DNA of 36,352 nucleotides, from the NCBI GenBank assembly GCA_944388545.1, contig CALXJE010000015.1, positions 1 to 36,352 of the forward strand, given 5' to 3'. Each line of letters begins with the position of its first letter. Within the stretch, counting starts at the first letter, position 1. The notes under the pieces were generated by a model. The model did not search any database, was not told the DNA's origin, and was given only the letters and a program-made list of their open reading frames with translations. Made by a program: the position numbers and the translations under genes. Shown here one piece after another: positions 24,894 through 33,914 of this stretch. Source of the DNA: an uncultured Clostridia bacterium. GTDB taxonomy: Bacteria; Bacillota; Clostridia; TANB77; CAG-465.

Positions 24894-26207
24894 ATGAATG
24901 ACATAAAAAAAATAAAAGCAAGAACATTACCAGGTTTTATGGAGCTTTTACCAAACGAGCAAATTTTATTTAATAAAATGTATGATAGTATAAGAAAATC
25001 GTATGAAAAATTTGGCTTTATTCCACTTGATACACCGATTCTTGAAGCATCTGAGGTACTTCTTGCAAAGGCGGGAGGAGAAACTGAAAAACAAATATAT
25101 AGATTTACAAAAGGAGATACTGACATGTCAATGAGATTTGATCTTACAGTACCTCTTGCAAAGTATGTTGCCATGCATTATGGAGAACTTACATTCCCTT
25201 TTAGAAGATATCAGATGAGCAAAGTATATAGAGGAGAAAGACCTCAAAAAGGAAGATATAGAGAATTTTATCAATGTGATATAGATATAGTTGGAGATGC
25301 AGAGCTTAGTATTTTAAATGATGCAGAGATACCAGCAATAATATACACTACATTTAAAGATTTAGGATTTGATAGGTTCGTTATAAAATTAAATAATAGA
25401 AAAATATTAAACGGCTTTTTTACGGAGTTAGGACTTAGTGAAAATACGCCAGACATACTTAGAATTATAGATAAATTAGATAAAATAGGTGAGCAAGCAG
25501 TTGTAGAATACTTAGGTGAAATGAATATATCTAACTCAAATGTAGAAAAGATAATGTCATTCATTAAAATAGATGGAAATGCAAAAGATATAATAAAAAA
25601 GTTGAGAGATATAGAAATATCAAACAGTGAATTTATGGATGGAATAAATGAAATTGAGCAAGTAGTAAACAATATTATATCATTTGGAGTGCCTGAAGAT
25701 AATTTTACAATAGATTTAAAGATAGCTAGAGGATTAGATTATTATACTGGTACAGTTTATGAAACAATGCTTACCGATTATCCTTCTTTAGGAAGTGTGT
25801 GTTCAGGTGGAAGATATGATAATTTAGCAGAATATTATACAAACAAAAAACTTCCTGGAGTAGGAATATCAATAGGATTATCTAGGCTATATTCTTATTT
25901 AATTTCCGAAAAAGTTATAATTCCTGAGGAAAGTACGACAGCTAAAGTATTAGTAGTTCCTATGACAGAAAATATGAACTATGCGTTTAAGATTGCTAGT
26001 GAAATAAGAAGTAAAAATATAAATACGGAAGTTTGTTATAATAGAAAAACAGTAAAAAGTATGTTAAACTATGCAAATAAATTAAAGATACCATATGTGG
26101 CTTTTATAGGAGAAGATGAAATAAAAAATAATACTATAACGTTGAAAAATATGAAAGTAGGATCTCAAGAAGAAATAAAAGTAAATGAAATTGAAAAATA
26201 TATATAA
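24894..26207 (+). CDS. hisS: Histidyl-tRNA synthetase
   Basis: A 437-residue class II enzyme that charges tRNA-His. Motif 2 is present as FRRYQMSKVYRGERPQKGRY, the histidine-binding LKIARGLDYYTGTVYE near 275-290, and motif 3 in LPGVGISIGLSRL. A C-terminal anticodon-binding domain starts near 345 (KVLVVPMTENMNYAFKIA). Length is normal for the bacterial enzyme. The AAGGAGAGA ribosome site precedes the ATG. No T-box leader is visible in the 75 bases between the previous terminator and the start. aspS, often next to hisS, is not here. Confidence 0.95.
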   Translation: MNDIKKIKARTLPGFMELLPNEQILFNKMYDSIRKSYEKFGFIPLDTPILEASEVLLAKAGGETEKQIYRFTKGDTDMSMRFDLTVPLAKYVAMHYGELTFPFRRYQMSKVYRGERPQKGRYREFYQCDIDIVGDAELSILNDAEIPAIIYTTFKDLGFDRFVIKLNNRKILNGFFTELGLSENTPDILRIIDKLDKIGEQAVVEYLGEMNISNSNVEKIMSFIKIDGNAKDIIKKLRDIEISNSEFMDGINEIEQVVNNIISFGVPEDNFTIDLKIARGLDYYTGTVYETMLTDYPSLGSVCSGGRYDNLAEYYTNKKLPGVGISIGLSRLYSYLISEKVIIPEESTTAKVLVVPMTENMNYAFKIASEIRSKNINTEVCYNRKTVKSMLNYANKLKIPYVAFIGEDEIKNNTITLKNMKVGSQEEIKVNEIEKYI

Positions 26208-26240
26208 AAAATATGGACTGAAGATATCAGCCCATATTTT
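26208..26240 (+). terminator. Terminator between hisS and a convergent small gene
   Basis: AAAATATGG pairs with CCATATTTT, with an inner CTGA/TCAG helix. The right arm overlaps the stop codon of the minus-strand gene by two bases, so it may serve both directions. Confidence 0.65.
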
Positions 26241-26535
26241 ATAATGCTCGTATGATAGCATCAGACAAGATTTGAAGCTCATTTTCAAGTTTCCAGAAGC
26301 CTTGGATATTTGAAATAATTAAATGAGATGGTATTTGATAAAAAATATTTTTTATCATATAAGATGTAAGATTTGAAATACTAGCAGTTTCATATAATGA
26401 GTCATGTACATCTAAATTTACATAACCATCAAGGTCAGGAATATATATTTTTAATATATATCTACCTTTAATTTTCCGGAGAGATTCAGCATTTCCATGA
26501 AAGATACCTCTTTCGCATTTTTTACAGTCTAACAT
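26239..26535 (-). CDS. Hypothetical 98-residue protein with N-terminal CxxC
   Basis: Not recognised. The protein opens with LDCKKCERG (a lone Cys-x2-Cys, possibly half of a metal site). A beta-rich segment (GRYILKIYIPDLDGYVNLDVHD) and a helical C-terminal half (LENELQILSDAIIRAL) follow, with no membrane segment. GGAGG lies eight bases before the ATG and a good promoter is found upstream, so it is probably expressed as a single gene. It lies between hisS and glyQS, convergent to the first and divergent from the second. Confidence 0.7.
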   Translation of the reverse strand: MLDCKKCERGIFHGNAESLRKIKGRYILKIYIPDLDGYVNLDVHDSLYETASISNLTSYMIKNIFYQIPSHLIISNIQGFWKLENELQILSDAIIRAL

Positions 26536-26592
26536 ATAAAAATCCTCCTTATATAATATTAATTTTAATAAGATAATAATAAAACTATTATT

Positions 26593-26621
26593 ATTATAAC
26601 ATATAGATTGATTTATTGCAA
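26593..26621 (-). promoter_or_regulatory. SigA-type promoter for the small CxxC gene
   Basis: On the minus strand: TTGCAA (26621-26616), a 17-base spacer, and TATAAT (26598-26593), about 58 bases before the start codon. Confidence 0.6.
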
Positions 26622-26729
26622 AAATAAGTATTATATAATAAAAAACTGAAAATATTAAAACAGATATTAATTTGTTTTATTAAAAAGTAATGATTATAAA
26701 ATATTTAAGTATTATATAATAATTAATAC

Positions 26730-26758
26730 TTGTAATTGTAGACGATTTGTATTAAAAT
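26730..26758 (+). promoter_or_regulatory. Probable SigA-type promoter of glyQS
   Basis: TTGTAA at 26730, a 17-base spacer, and TAAAAT at 26753, 28 bases before the glyQS ATG. No T-box or other riboswitch-like structure is visible between 26536 and 26786. Confidence 0.5.
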
Positions 26759-26786
26759 ATTAGAGAAATAAAGGAGAGAGAATAAT

Positions 26787-28175
26787 ATGAAAGAAGTAAC
26801 AATGCAAGATATAGTATCATTATGTAAAAATAGAGGATATATATTTCCCGGTTCTGAAATATATGGCGGGCTTTCAAATACTTGGGATTATGGTCCTTTA
26901 GGAGTAGAATTTAAGAATAATATAAAAAGGGCATGGTGGAAGAAATTTGTAGATGAGTCTAGATATAATGTAGGATTAGATGCAGCTATACTAATGAATC
27001 CTAAAACATGGGTAGCATCAGGGCATGTGGGTGGATTTTCAGATCCTTTAATGGATTGTAAAGCTTGTAAAACAAGACATAGAGCAGATAAATTAATTGA
27101 AGATTGGTTACAAGAAAGAAATACTCCAGAAGTTGTTGACGGCTGGTCAGATGAGCAAATGGTTAACTTTATAAAAGATAATAATATAGTTTGTCCAGAA
27201 TGTGGAAAACAAGACTTTACAGATATTAGAAAATTCAATCTAATGTTTAAAACATTTCAAGGAGTAACAGAAGATTCTAAATCTGAAATATATTTAAGAC
27301 CTGAAACAGCTCAAGGTATATTTGTAAATTACAAAAATGTATTAAGGACAACTAGAAGTAAAATGCCTATGGGAATAGCGCAAATAGGTAAATCATTTAG
27401 AAATGAAATAACTCCTGGTAATTTTATATTCCGAGTTCGTGAATTTGAACAAATGGAACTTGAATTTTTCTGTGAACCAGGAACAGACATAGATTGGTTT
27501 AATCATTGGAAAGATTACTGTAAGAATTGGTTAATTGATTTAGGAATGGACGAATCTAAATTGAGGTTAAGAGACCATTCAAAAGAAGAATTATCTTTTT
27601 ATAGTAAATGTACTACTGATATAGAATTTAAATTTCCATTTGGATTTGGAGAATTATGGGGAATAGCTGATAGAACAGATTATGATTTAAGTCAACATAT
27701 GAAATATTCAGGTGAAGATTTTACATATACAGATCCAATGGATTCGTCTAAAAAATATATTCCATACTGTATAGAGCCTTCTGTCGGTGTTGAAAGACTT
27801 GTTCTAGCATTTTTATCAAGCGCATATAAAGAAGAGGAAGTATCAGAAGGAGATACTAGAATAGTATTAAAACTACATCCTTTTTTAGCACCAATAAAAG
27901 TAGCAGTATTACCATTATCTAAAAAATTATCTGAAAAAGCAGAAGAAGTATATAGTAATTTGGTAAAAAAATATAGATGTGATTATGATGAGGCAGGAAG
28001 CATAGGAAAAAGATATAGAAGACAAGATGAAATAGGTACACCATATTGTGTTACAATAGATTTCGATACTCTAGAAGATAATGCAGTAACAGTAAGAGAT
28101 AGAGATACTATGGAGCAAGTTAGAGTAAAGATAGATGAACTTGAAAACTTCTTAAATGATAAGATAGCATTTTAA
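26787..28175 (+). CDS. glyQS: Glycyl-tRNA synthetase, dimeric (alpha2) type
   Basis: A 462-residue class II enzyme of the homodimeric type also found in archaea and eukaryotes, distinct from the two-subunit GlyQ/GlyS enzyme. Seen: [24 protein letters not shown] at the start (17-40), [11 protein letters not shown], two Cys pairs in the insertion ([16 protein letters not shown]), the [10 protein letters not shown] motif near 170, [21 protein letters not shown], and motif 3 in [14 protein letters not shown]. The anticodon-binding domain begins near 370 ([11 protein letters not shown]). The AAGGAGAGAG ribosome site is present. Followed by a strong terminator. Confidence 0.95.
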   Translation: MKEVTMQDIVSLCKNRGYIFPGSEIYGGLSNTWDYGPLGVEFKNNIKRAWWKKFVDESRYNVGLDAAILMNPKTWVASGHVGGFSDPLMDCKACKTRHRADKLIEDWLQERNTPEVVDGWSDEQMVNFIKDNNIVCPECGKQDFTDIRKFNLMFKTFQGVTEDSKSEIYLRPETAQGIFVNYKNVLRTTRSKMPMGIAQIGKSFRNEITPGNFIFRVREFEQMELEFFCEPGTDIDWFNHWKDYCKNWLIDLGMDESKLRLRDHSKEELSFYSKCTTDIEFKFPFGFGELWGIADRTDYDLSQHMKYSGEDFTYTDPMDSSKKYIPYCIEPSVGVERLVLAFLSSAYKEEEVSEGDTRIVLKLHPFLAPIKVAVLPLSKKLSEKAEEVYSNLVKKYRCDYDEAGSIGKRYRRQDEIGTPYCVTIDFDTLEDNAVTVRDRDTMEQVRVKIDELENFLNDKIAF

Positions 28176-28181
28176 ATAATT

Positions 28182-28233
28182 AAATACTAAATAATGTATG
28201 GAATAAAAACATATATTTATTTAGTATTTTTTT
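28182..28233 (+). terminator. Intrinsic terminator after glyQS
   Basis: Perfect 13-bp stem (AAATACTAAATAA with TTATTTAGTATTT), 22-base loop, and a seven-T run. Confidence 0.85.
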
Positions 28234-28321
28234 ATATAAATTTAAAAGATATTGTTTACTTTTTTTAATTAATATAGTTATATAAAATGTACATGTAATA
28301 TACATATAATATGTGAAGGGG

Positions 28322-29263
28322 ATGATTAAAATAGCTAAAGTACTAGATATAAAAAATGTTACTAAAAAATTTGGTAAAAAAACAGTAGTAGACAACTTAA
28401 CATTTAGCGTTAACGAAGGAGAAATATTAGGATTTTTAGGACCTAATGGAGCAGGTAAAACCACTCTTATAAAAATGGCAATGGGCCTTTTAAAGATAAC
28501 ATCAGGAAAAATAACTGTATGTGGATTTGATATTGAAAAAGATTATGAGGAGGCAGCTCAAAATTTCGGAGGAATTATTGAGAATCCAGAAATGTATTCA
28601 GAACTTAAAGGAATAACAAATATACAAATATTCTCTGAGTTATATAATGATGTGGATAAACAAAGAATAGAAGAAGTTGTTAAACTTGTAGGATTAAAAG
28701 ATAGAATAACTGACCCAATAAAAAAATATTCACTTGGCATGAGACAAAGAATAGGGCTTGCACAGGCAATTATTCATAAACCAAAACTACTTATATTAGA
28801 CGAACCAACTAATGGGCTTGATCCTGCAGGAATAAAAGAATTAAGAGATATGCTAAGGAAACTTGCAAATCAAGGCACAGCAATATTAGTATCTAGTCAT
28901 TTATTATCTGAAATGGAACTTATGTGTGATAAAGTCTGCATAATTGACAAAGGTAAAATGATAGATATAAGAGATTTAAAAGAGGTTAGAAAGGAAGGAA
29001 AAACTACAGATAGCGGACAAACATTTGAATATTCTTATGATACAAATGATAATGAAAAAGTGTTTAAAATATTAAAAGAAAAAAACAAAAATGTATTTAT
29101 GGAAAATAATGAAGTGCATGTACAAACAACAAAAAGTGAAATTGCAATTTTAAATAGAGAATTAATAAATAATAATATAGATATTTATACTATTACTCAA
29201 AAATCTAAGACGTTAGAAGATTTGTTTATGGAAACTACTACCAGTCTTGGAAAGGGGGAATAA
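28322..29263 (+). CDS. ABC transporter ATP-binding protein (BcrA-like)
   Basis: ATPase of a two-gene ABC exporter. Walker A GPNGAGKTT, Q-loop region, signature YSLGMRQRIGLAQ, Walker B LLILDEPTNGLDPAG and switch SSHLL are all intact. The C-terminal region after about 215 is the extension typical of the BcrA/DrrA-like group that pairs with ABC-2 permeases. Start is uncertain: the ATG at 28322 and the GTG at 28313 both lie at or before the only ribosome site (AAGGGGATGAT, 28316-28326). Homologues usually begin M-x-KVLxIKN, which would fit an ATA codon at 28331. The permease follows after three bases. No regulator or two-component genes adjoin, so the substrate (peptide, bacitracin-like drug or other) is open. 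Confidence 0.88.
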   Translation: MIKIAKVLDIKNVTKKFGKKTVVDNLTFSVNEGEILGFLGPNGAGKTTLIKMAMGLLKITSGKITVCGFDIEKDYEEAAQNFGGIIENPEMYSELKGITNIQIFSELYNDVDKQRIEEVVKLVGLKDRITDPIKKYSLGMRQRIGLAQAIIHKPKLLILDEPTNGLDPAGIKELRDMLRKLANQGTAILVSSHLLSEMELMCDKVCIIDKGKMIDIRDLKEVRKEGKTTDSGQTFEYSYDTNDNEKVFKILKEKNKNVFMENNEVHVQTTKSEIAILNRELINNNIDIYTITQKSKTLEDLFMETTTSLGKGE

Positions 29264-29266
29264 CAT

Positions 29267-30976
29267 ATGAAGACATTAAAATTAGTAAAAGCAGAATTTA
29301 TTAAAATATTTGCTAGAAAATCTACGTGGGTAATAGTTATACTTGCTGCGTTACTTGTAGCATTTAGTTTTGCTTCAAATAAGATATTCAGCAGTGTAGA
29401 AGATTATGATTATTATTCAGATATGGCAAAATGGGAGATAGAAAGTCTAGATAATATATTAAGTGATTACAAGGATAAAACAGATAATAAGTCAATGCTT
29501 TTAGTTAAAATGATAGAATATAAAAAAAGTCTTTTAAATGAGATTAAAGATATGGACATTATACATAATGAGTGGAAAAATGAATTGAATTCAGAATATC
29601 AAACTGTAAAATCAAATTTGTTATTCTTATCTCTTTTAAAAGAAGGATATAATCTATCAGATATAAGGAAGGCTAATGAGTTAATGTACGATTCATATGT
29701 AATAGAGGAAGAAGTAGCAATAAACTATGAAACAAAAACAGAAAAAGAGCTAGAAACATATGAAAAAGAACTTAAAACAAAGGCGAATGAACTACATGAA
29801 ATGTTGATTGGAAATAAAACATATAAAGATTATTTATTAAGAGAAATAAATGGTCATAAAAGTGAAATAGCATCAAACAGTAAATTAATACAAGAAAACA
29901 AACAAGAAATAATAAAAATAAATAATAAACAGCAAAGAGAAGCACTTGAAAATTCTAATAAGGATTTAGAACTATCTAATGAACGATTGAATTACATTAT
30001 ATATTGGAAACAGTATATGGTAGATAAAAAAATAAATGAAGAGAATTGGAAGCATTCAGTAATAATGAATATAATAGATTATTATAGTTATTCATTTAAA
30101 AATGATAATACATATACTGAAGAAGAATATTACAAAAGTGATGAATATGCAGAATATAGAAATAAAAAGCTAAACGTGGATTATGAAGATTATTTAAAGA
30201 TAAAAGATGAAGAAAAACAAAAAGTTCAAAATTCTTTTATAAAAAACGTTTATGCAGTTGAAAACAACATTAATATAAATAATGGCAGTAAAACTATATT
30301 AAAAAATTCAAGTTTAGTATATCAGGTAATAGGAGTTGTAAGCATAATAATTGCTGGCACTATAGTGGCTAAGGAATTTTCTACAGGTAGTATTAGAATG
30401 CTACTTATAAGACCAGTTAAAAGATGGAAAATACTTCTTGCAAAACTTATTACAACATTAATATTTATGGTAATATTAACTATAATATTATTTATAGTAA
30501 GCTTTATAACAACAGGTATTTGCTATGGATTTAGCGATTTTATGACAAATGACTTGAATGTAATAAATGGTAAGATTGCAGAAGTTTCATTCTTTATTCA
30601 AATGTTAAAAATATACAGCATTTCACTTATACCTGTATTATTCTTTGTAATATTTGCTTTTGCAGTATCAACAGTGCTTCGCTCATCTGCAGCAGCAATA
30701 GCATTGCCACTTGCAGGAATGCTTGGAGGACAAATTGTTCAAATGTTATTTTATATGAATCCAAAAGTATGGCTTTCATATACACCAATTCCGTATATAT
30801 CATTATCACCTTTACTTGAGGGCGGTTCGTATGCAGATATGATAAGCAGTATGAATATAATGTATAATATGAATATATCTGTTTTAAATGGTTCATTAAT
30901 ATATGTCATATTGACAGTAATAATACTATTTATAACATTTGTTGTATTTAATAAAATAGATATAAAAAACCAATAG
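29267..30976 (+). CDS. ABC-2 type permease with large extracytoplasmic coiled-coil domain
   Basis: A 569-residue permease partner of the preceding ATPase. After MKTLKLVKAEFIKIFARKSTW, typical for ABC-2 permeases, comes TM1 (about 20-38). A very long hydrophilic segment (about 40-350) follows, rich in Lys/Glu with coiled-coil character (ETKTEKELETYEKELKT). Five further membrane segments lie in the C-terminal 220 residues, including the VAKEFSTGSIRMLLIRPVKRW motif that precedes TM3 and contacts the ATPase. Usual BcrB-like permeases are near 250 residues, so about 300 extracytoplasmic residues are added, which could bind substrate or cell-wall material (inference). Confidence 0.85.
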   Translation: MKTLKLVKAEFIKIFARKSTWVIVILAALLVAFSFASNKIFSSVEDYDYYSDMAKWEIESLDNILSDYKDKTDNKSMLLVKMIEYKKSLLNEIKDMDIIHNEWKNELNSEYQTVKSNLLFLSLLKEGYNLSDIRKANELMYDSYVIEEEVAINYETKTEKELETYEKELKTKANELHEMLIGNKTYKDYLLREINGHKSEIASNSKLIQENKQEIIKINNKQQREALENSNKDLELSNERLNYIIYWKQYMVDKKINEENWKHSVIMNIIDYYSYSFKNDNTYTEEEYYKSDEYAEYRNKKLNVDYEDYLKIKDEEKQKVQNSFIKNVYAVENNININNGSKTILKNSSLVYQVIGVVSIIIAGTIVAKEFSTGSIRMLLIRPVKRWKILLAKLITTLIFMVILTIILFIVSFITTGICYGFSDFMTNDLNVINGKIAEVSFFIQMLKIYSISLIPVLFFVIFAFAVSTVLRSSAAAIALPLAGMLGGQIVQMLFYMNPKVWLSYTPIPYISLSPLLEGGSYADMISSMNIMYNMNISVLNGSLIYVILTVIILFITFVVFNKIDIKNQ

Positions 30977-30982
30977 AAAATG

Positions 30983-31011
30983 AAAATTCCTTGATAAATC
31001 AAGGAATTTTT
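30983..31011 (+). terminator. Intrinsic terminator after the ABC exporter
   Basis: A 12-bp stem (AAAATTCCTTGA with TCAAGGAATTTT) and a TAAA loop; the T run ends the right arm. Confidence 0.8.
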
Positions 31012-31050
31012 GACGCTTAGTTGACATATAGTGTATAATATATATGTAAT
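31010..31050 (+). promoter_or_regulatory. Promoter region for the 31092 gene
   Basis: Two overlapping options: TTGACG (31010) with an 18-base spacer to TATAAT (31034), or TTGACA (31021) with an 18-base spacer to TGTAAT (31045). The first -35 box shares bases with the preceding terminator. Confidence 0.55.
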
Positions 31051-31091
31051 ATATTTTTAAACGCTTATCAAATTTGAAAGGTGGTAATAAT

Positions 31092-31808
31092 ATGGATATT
31101 AGAAAAAAACAAAAGTGGACACTCCAAGATATTTACCTTAGAGAAAGTGAATTGCTAAAATTTGAACTGTTTTCAGCAAATACTGCAAATAAAAAGTGGT
31201 GGCAAGAAATAAAAAGTATATTATCTGACGAAGTTTATCAAAAAGAAGTGATTAAATTAAGGAAAAACAAATTTGGCATAACATCTTTAGTAGGAATCGT
31301 AAGTTCAAGGATTTTACTTACTTTTTCTAATCAAGTAAACGAAGAAATTATAGATTCTTTGCTTACAAATATTTTGTTCGGCTATCAAGATGATGAAAAG
31401 AAAACACCATTAATGTATACAGGAGAAGCGCTAGACTGTTCATTTCTTAAGTTTATTATTACAAGAGAGGATTTAAAGATTAAAGAAAAGTTTAATCCAA
31501 AAATAACGGAAGGTATTATTGGAATGATTTTAAGAGAGGAGTATGATGATGAACTGATTGGAATTTTCTTGATTAGGCCAGATATAAATTTGAAATATAA
31601 AAAGAAGGTAATAGATGCTATTCCATATGACGAATTAGAAAATTTAACTATAAAATGGAATACTTCTCTTGAAGAAACTCTTTGCTCTTTTATTATAATG
31701 GGAGATTGCATGTCTGAAATGGATGATGAATTATTGAAAGAAGGTGAAACCAAAAATTTAAATTTTAATCAAGTAATACAACTTATTGACCAGAAATTAT
31801 ATGGATAA
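31092..31808 (+). CDS. Hypothetical soluble protein, 238 residues
   Basis: Not recognised. No signal sequence or membrane segment. The N-terminus is basic (MDIRKKQKWTLQDIYLRESEL), and much of the rest is predicted helical with alternating charged stretches (IREDL-like repeats, MILREEYDDELIGIFLI, FIIMGDCMSEMDDELLKEGE). The start ATG at 31092 follows AAAGGTGG by seven bases; the in-frame TTG at 31074 overlaps that site. It has its own promoter and terminator and is a single-gene unit between the ABC exporter and era, so context gives no role. Confidence 0.7.
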   Translation: MDIRKKQKWTLQDIYLRESELLKFELFSANTANKKWWQEIKSILSDEVYQKEVIKLRKNKFGITSLVGIVSSRILLTFSNQVNEEIIDSLLTNILFGYQDDEKKTPLMYTGEALDCSFLKFIITREDLKIKEKFNPKITEGIIGMILREEYDDELIGIFLIRPDINLKYKKKVIDAIPYDELENLTIKWNTSLEETLCSFIIMGDCMSEMDDELLKEGETKNLNFNQVIQLIDQKLYG

Positions 31809-31820
31809 GAATAACATTTT

Positions 31821-31856
31821 AAAAGGACTCTAAATTATTATTTAGGGTTCTTTTTT
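31821..31856 (+). terminator. Intrinsic terminator
   Basis: AAAAGGACTCTAAAT pairs with ATTTAGGGTTCTTTT (two G-T pairs, 4-base loop), and the T run continues to six T. Confidence 0.8.
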
Positions 31857-31917
31857 ATACCTATTTAAAAAATTAAAGATTTAGTGTATAATAATATATA
31901 ATATTGGAGGAAGTTTA

Positions 31918-32835
31918 ATGTATAAAACAGGATTTGTTGGAATAGTTGGAAAACCAAATGCAGGAAAATCTAGTTTAGTAAATAAAATGGTGGGATTTAA
32001 AGTTGCAATAACAACACCTAAACCACAAACAACTAGATTTAATATAAAAGGAATAAGAACAAGTGATACTTCTCAAATAATATTTGTAGATACACCAGGA
32101 GTTCATAACCCTAAACATAAGCTTGGAGAATATATGATGAAAGGTGTTAATGTAGCAATACTTGATACTGATGTTATAGTATATTTAGTAGATGCTACAA
32201 AACCAGTATTAGACGAAGCTAATAAAAGAATAATGAATGATATAGTAAAAGCTAAAAAGAAAATAATTCTTGCTATAAATAAAATAGATAGTATAAAAAA
32301 AGAAAATATATTAAGAATTATAGAAGAATATAATAAATATATAGATAATATAGGTGGTAGTTTTAAAGATATTATCCCTATATCCGTATATAAAAACGAT
32401 GGGTTAGATATACTTGTAAAATGTATAGAAGAAGTATTGCCAGAAGGAGAAATAATATTTTCAGAGGACGAAGTTACAGATATTTCTGAAAGAGATATTG
32501 CAGAAGAAATAATAAGAGAAAAAGCTTTGTCATATTTAAATGAAGAAATACCACATGGAATAAATGTTAAAATAGAAAAAATGAAATTAAGAACCACAGA
32601 AAATGGAAATGAAGTTTATGATATAGATGCAGAAATAATATGCAAAAAGGATTCACATAAGCCAATAATAATAGGTAAAAATGGTGAAATGTTAAAAAAA
32701 ATATCTACGGCTTCAAGAAGAGAGATTGCGGAAATGACAGATACAAGAGTTAATTTAAAAATATGGGTAAAAGTTAGAAAAGACTGGGAAAATATTGATA
32801 ATTTTTTAGGGAACATAAAGGACAAGATTCGATAA
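31918..32835 (+). CDS. era: GTPase Era
   Basis: A 305-residue GTPase that binds the 3' end of 16S rRNA during small-subunit assembly. G1 GIVGKPNAGKSSL, G2 region TTPKPQTTRFNIKGI, G3 DTPGVHNPKHKLG and G4 NKID are all present. A C-terminal KH domain has IIGKNGEMLKKI. The length matches the family. GGAGG precedes the ATG. It is followed by yqzL and recO, the conserved Bacillota order. Confidence 0.96.
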   Translation: MYKTGFVGIVGKPNAGKSSLVNKMVGFKVAITTPKPQTTRFNIKGIRTSDTSQIIFVDTPGVHNPKHKLGEYMMKGVNVAILDTDVIVYLVDATKPVLDEANKRIMNDIVKAKKKIILAINKIDSIKKENILRIIEEYNKYIDNIGGSFKDIIPISVYKNDGLDILVKCIEEVLPEGEIIFSEDEVTDISERDIAEEIIREKALSYLNEEIPHGINVKIEKMKLRTTENGNEVYDIDAEIICKKDSHKPIIIGKNGEMLKKISTASRREIAEMTDTRVNLKIWVKVRKDWENIDNFLGNIKDKIR

Positions 32836-32908
32836 TTTTAGTTATAATAAGACAAGATATTCTGTATAGAAAACCTTAAACTACATAAAATAGTACTAGG
32901 TGGTATAG

Positions 32909-33073
32909 ATGGATGAAAACATGATGTGGCAAGAGTTTGAAAATACAGGAAAAATAGAAAGTTATTTAAAATATGCAAAAATAAAGGAAATAAATAATAA
33001 ATATAAAAAAGAGATAGGAGTAATAAAAGGAGATACTAGTGAAGTTATTCAAAGTAAAAGGGATAGTGATTAA
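32909..33073 (+). CDS. yqzL: YqzL-like small protein
   Basis: A 54-residue ORF with AGGTGG before its ATG. Its N-terminus MMWQEFENTGKIESYLKYAK matches the YqzL pattern (Trp, Phe-Glu-x-Thr-Gly-x-x-x-Tyr-Leu). In Bacillus yqzL also lies between era and recO; its function is unknown. The last 35 bases overlap the start of recO in another frame, which suggests translational coupling. The C-terminal third, encoded in the overlap, is Lys/Asp-rich and unlike the usual family tail. Confidence 0.7.
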   Translation: MDENMMWQEFENTGKIESYLKYAKIKEINNKYKKEIGVIKGDTSEVIQSKRDSD

Positions 33074-33788
33074 AGAGGTACAGTATAAAGAAAATGATAA
33101 AATAGTAACTATTATGACGGACAAGCTAGGTAAAATATCGTGTATAGCAAAAGGTGCAAAAAAAAATAATAGTCCTCTTTTGTCTACATCACAATTTTTA
33201 GTATATAGCGAATTTTTATTATATAAAGGTACTAATTTTTATCATATTAATTCTGCAGAAATGATAGAATCTTTTTATAACTTAAGAATTGATTATGATA
33301 AGTTAGAAAGAGCTTTTGATGTTTCAAAATTACTTAACAAGCTTGCATATGAAGAAGATGAAGAGACAGGAATATTATCCTTGTTTCTTAACACATTATA
33401 TATTATAGAAAATAAAGACAAGCCTTTTGATTTAGTTAGAAATACTTTTTTACTTAAATTACTATGTCTATTAGGATATACTCCTAGGTTATATAAATGT
33501 TCAGTTTGTAATGAAAAGATGTTTAGTGATGATACTAATAAAGTAGTTAAATACTATTATGATAGAACAACAAATTCAGCTGTTTGTCAAGAATGTTATA
33601 ATAAAATTATCAATAACAATAAAATGGAAATAAGAAAATATAAAGAAATTTTAGAAGGTACTTTGTATGCAATGTTATACGTTATTTCTAGTGATATAAA
33701 AAAAGTATTTAACTTTGATATAAAAGGAAAAACATTAAATGAATTTTCTGATTTTGTAAATGAATACTATTTATCACAAATTATTTAA
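33039..33788 (+). CDS. recO: DNA repair protein RecO
   Basis: A 249-residue protein that helps load RecA onto SSB-coated single-stranded DNA with RecR. N-terminal OB fold (KGIVIKEVQYKENDKIVTIMTDKLGKIS), a helical middle and a zinc site with two Cys pairs (KCSVC near 150, VCQEC near 183) match RecO. The start is GTG at 33039, with AAAGGAGA six bases before it and a normal first motif (KLFKVKGIVIKE). It begins inside yqzL. Confidence 0.93.
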   Translation: MKLFKVKGIVIKEVQYKENDKIVTIMTDKLGKISCIAKGAKKNNSPLLSTSQFLVYSEFLLYKGTNFYHINSAEMIESFYNLRIDYDKLERAFDVSKLLNKLAYEEDEETGILSLFLNTLYIIENKDKPFDLVRNTFLLKLLCLLGYTPRLYKCSVCNEKMFSDDTNKVVKYYYDRTTNSAVCQECYNKIINNNKMEIRKYKEILEGTLYAMLYVISSDIKKVFNFDIKGKTLNEFSDFVNEYYLSQII

Positions 33789-33859
33789 AATATGAATAAA
33801 CATATATAATTTATCCAAAGATATAGTTATAATTATGTATGATTTATTTGTGAAATTTG

Positions 33860-33888
33860 TTGAATTTTTATATAAATTGTTATATAAA
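33860..33888 (+). promoter_or_regulatory. Probable SigA-type promoter for the DUF308 gene
   Basis: TTGAAT at 33860, a 17-base spacer, and TATAAA at 33883, 26 bases before the ATG at 33915. Confidence 0.5.
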
Positions 33889-33914
33889 GTATATATTAGT
33901 AGGAGGGTTATATT

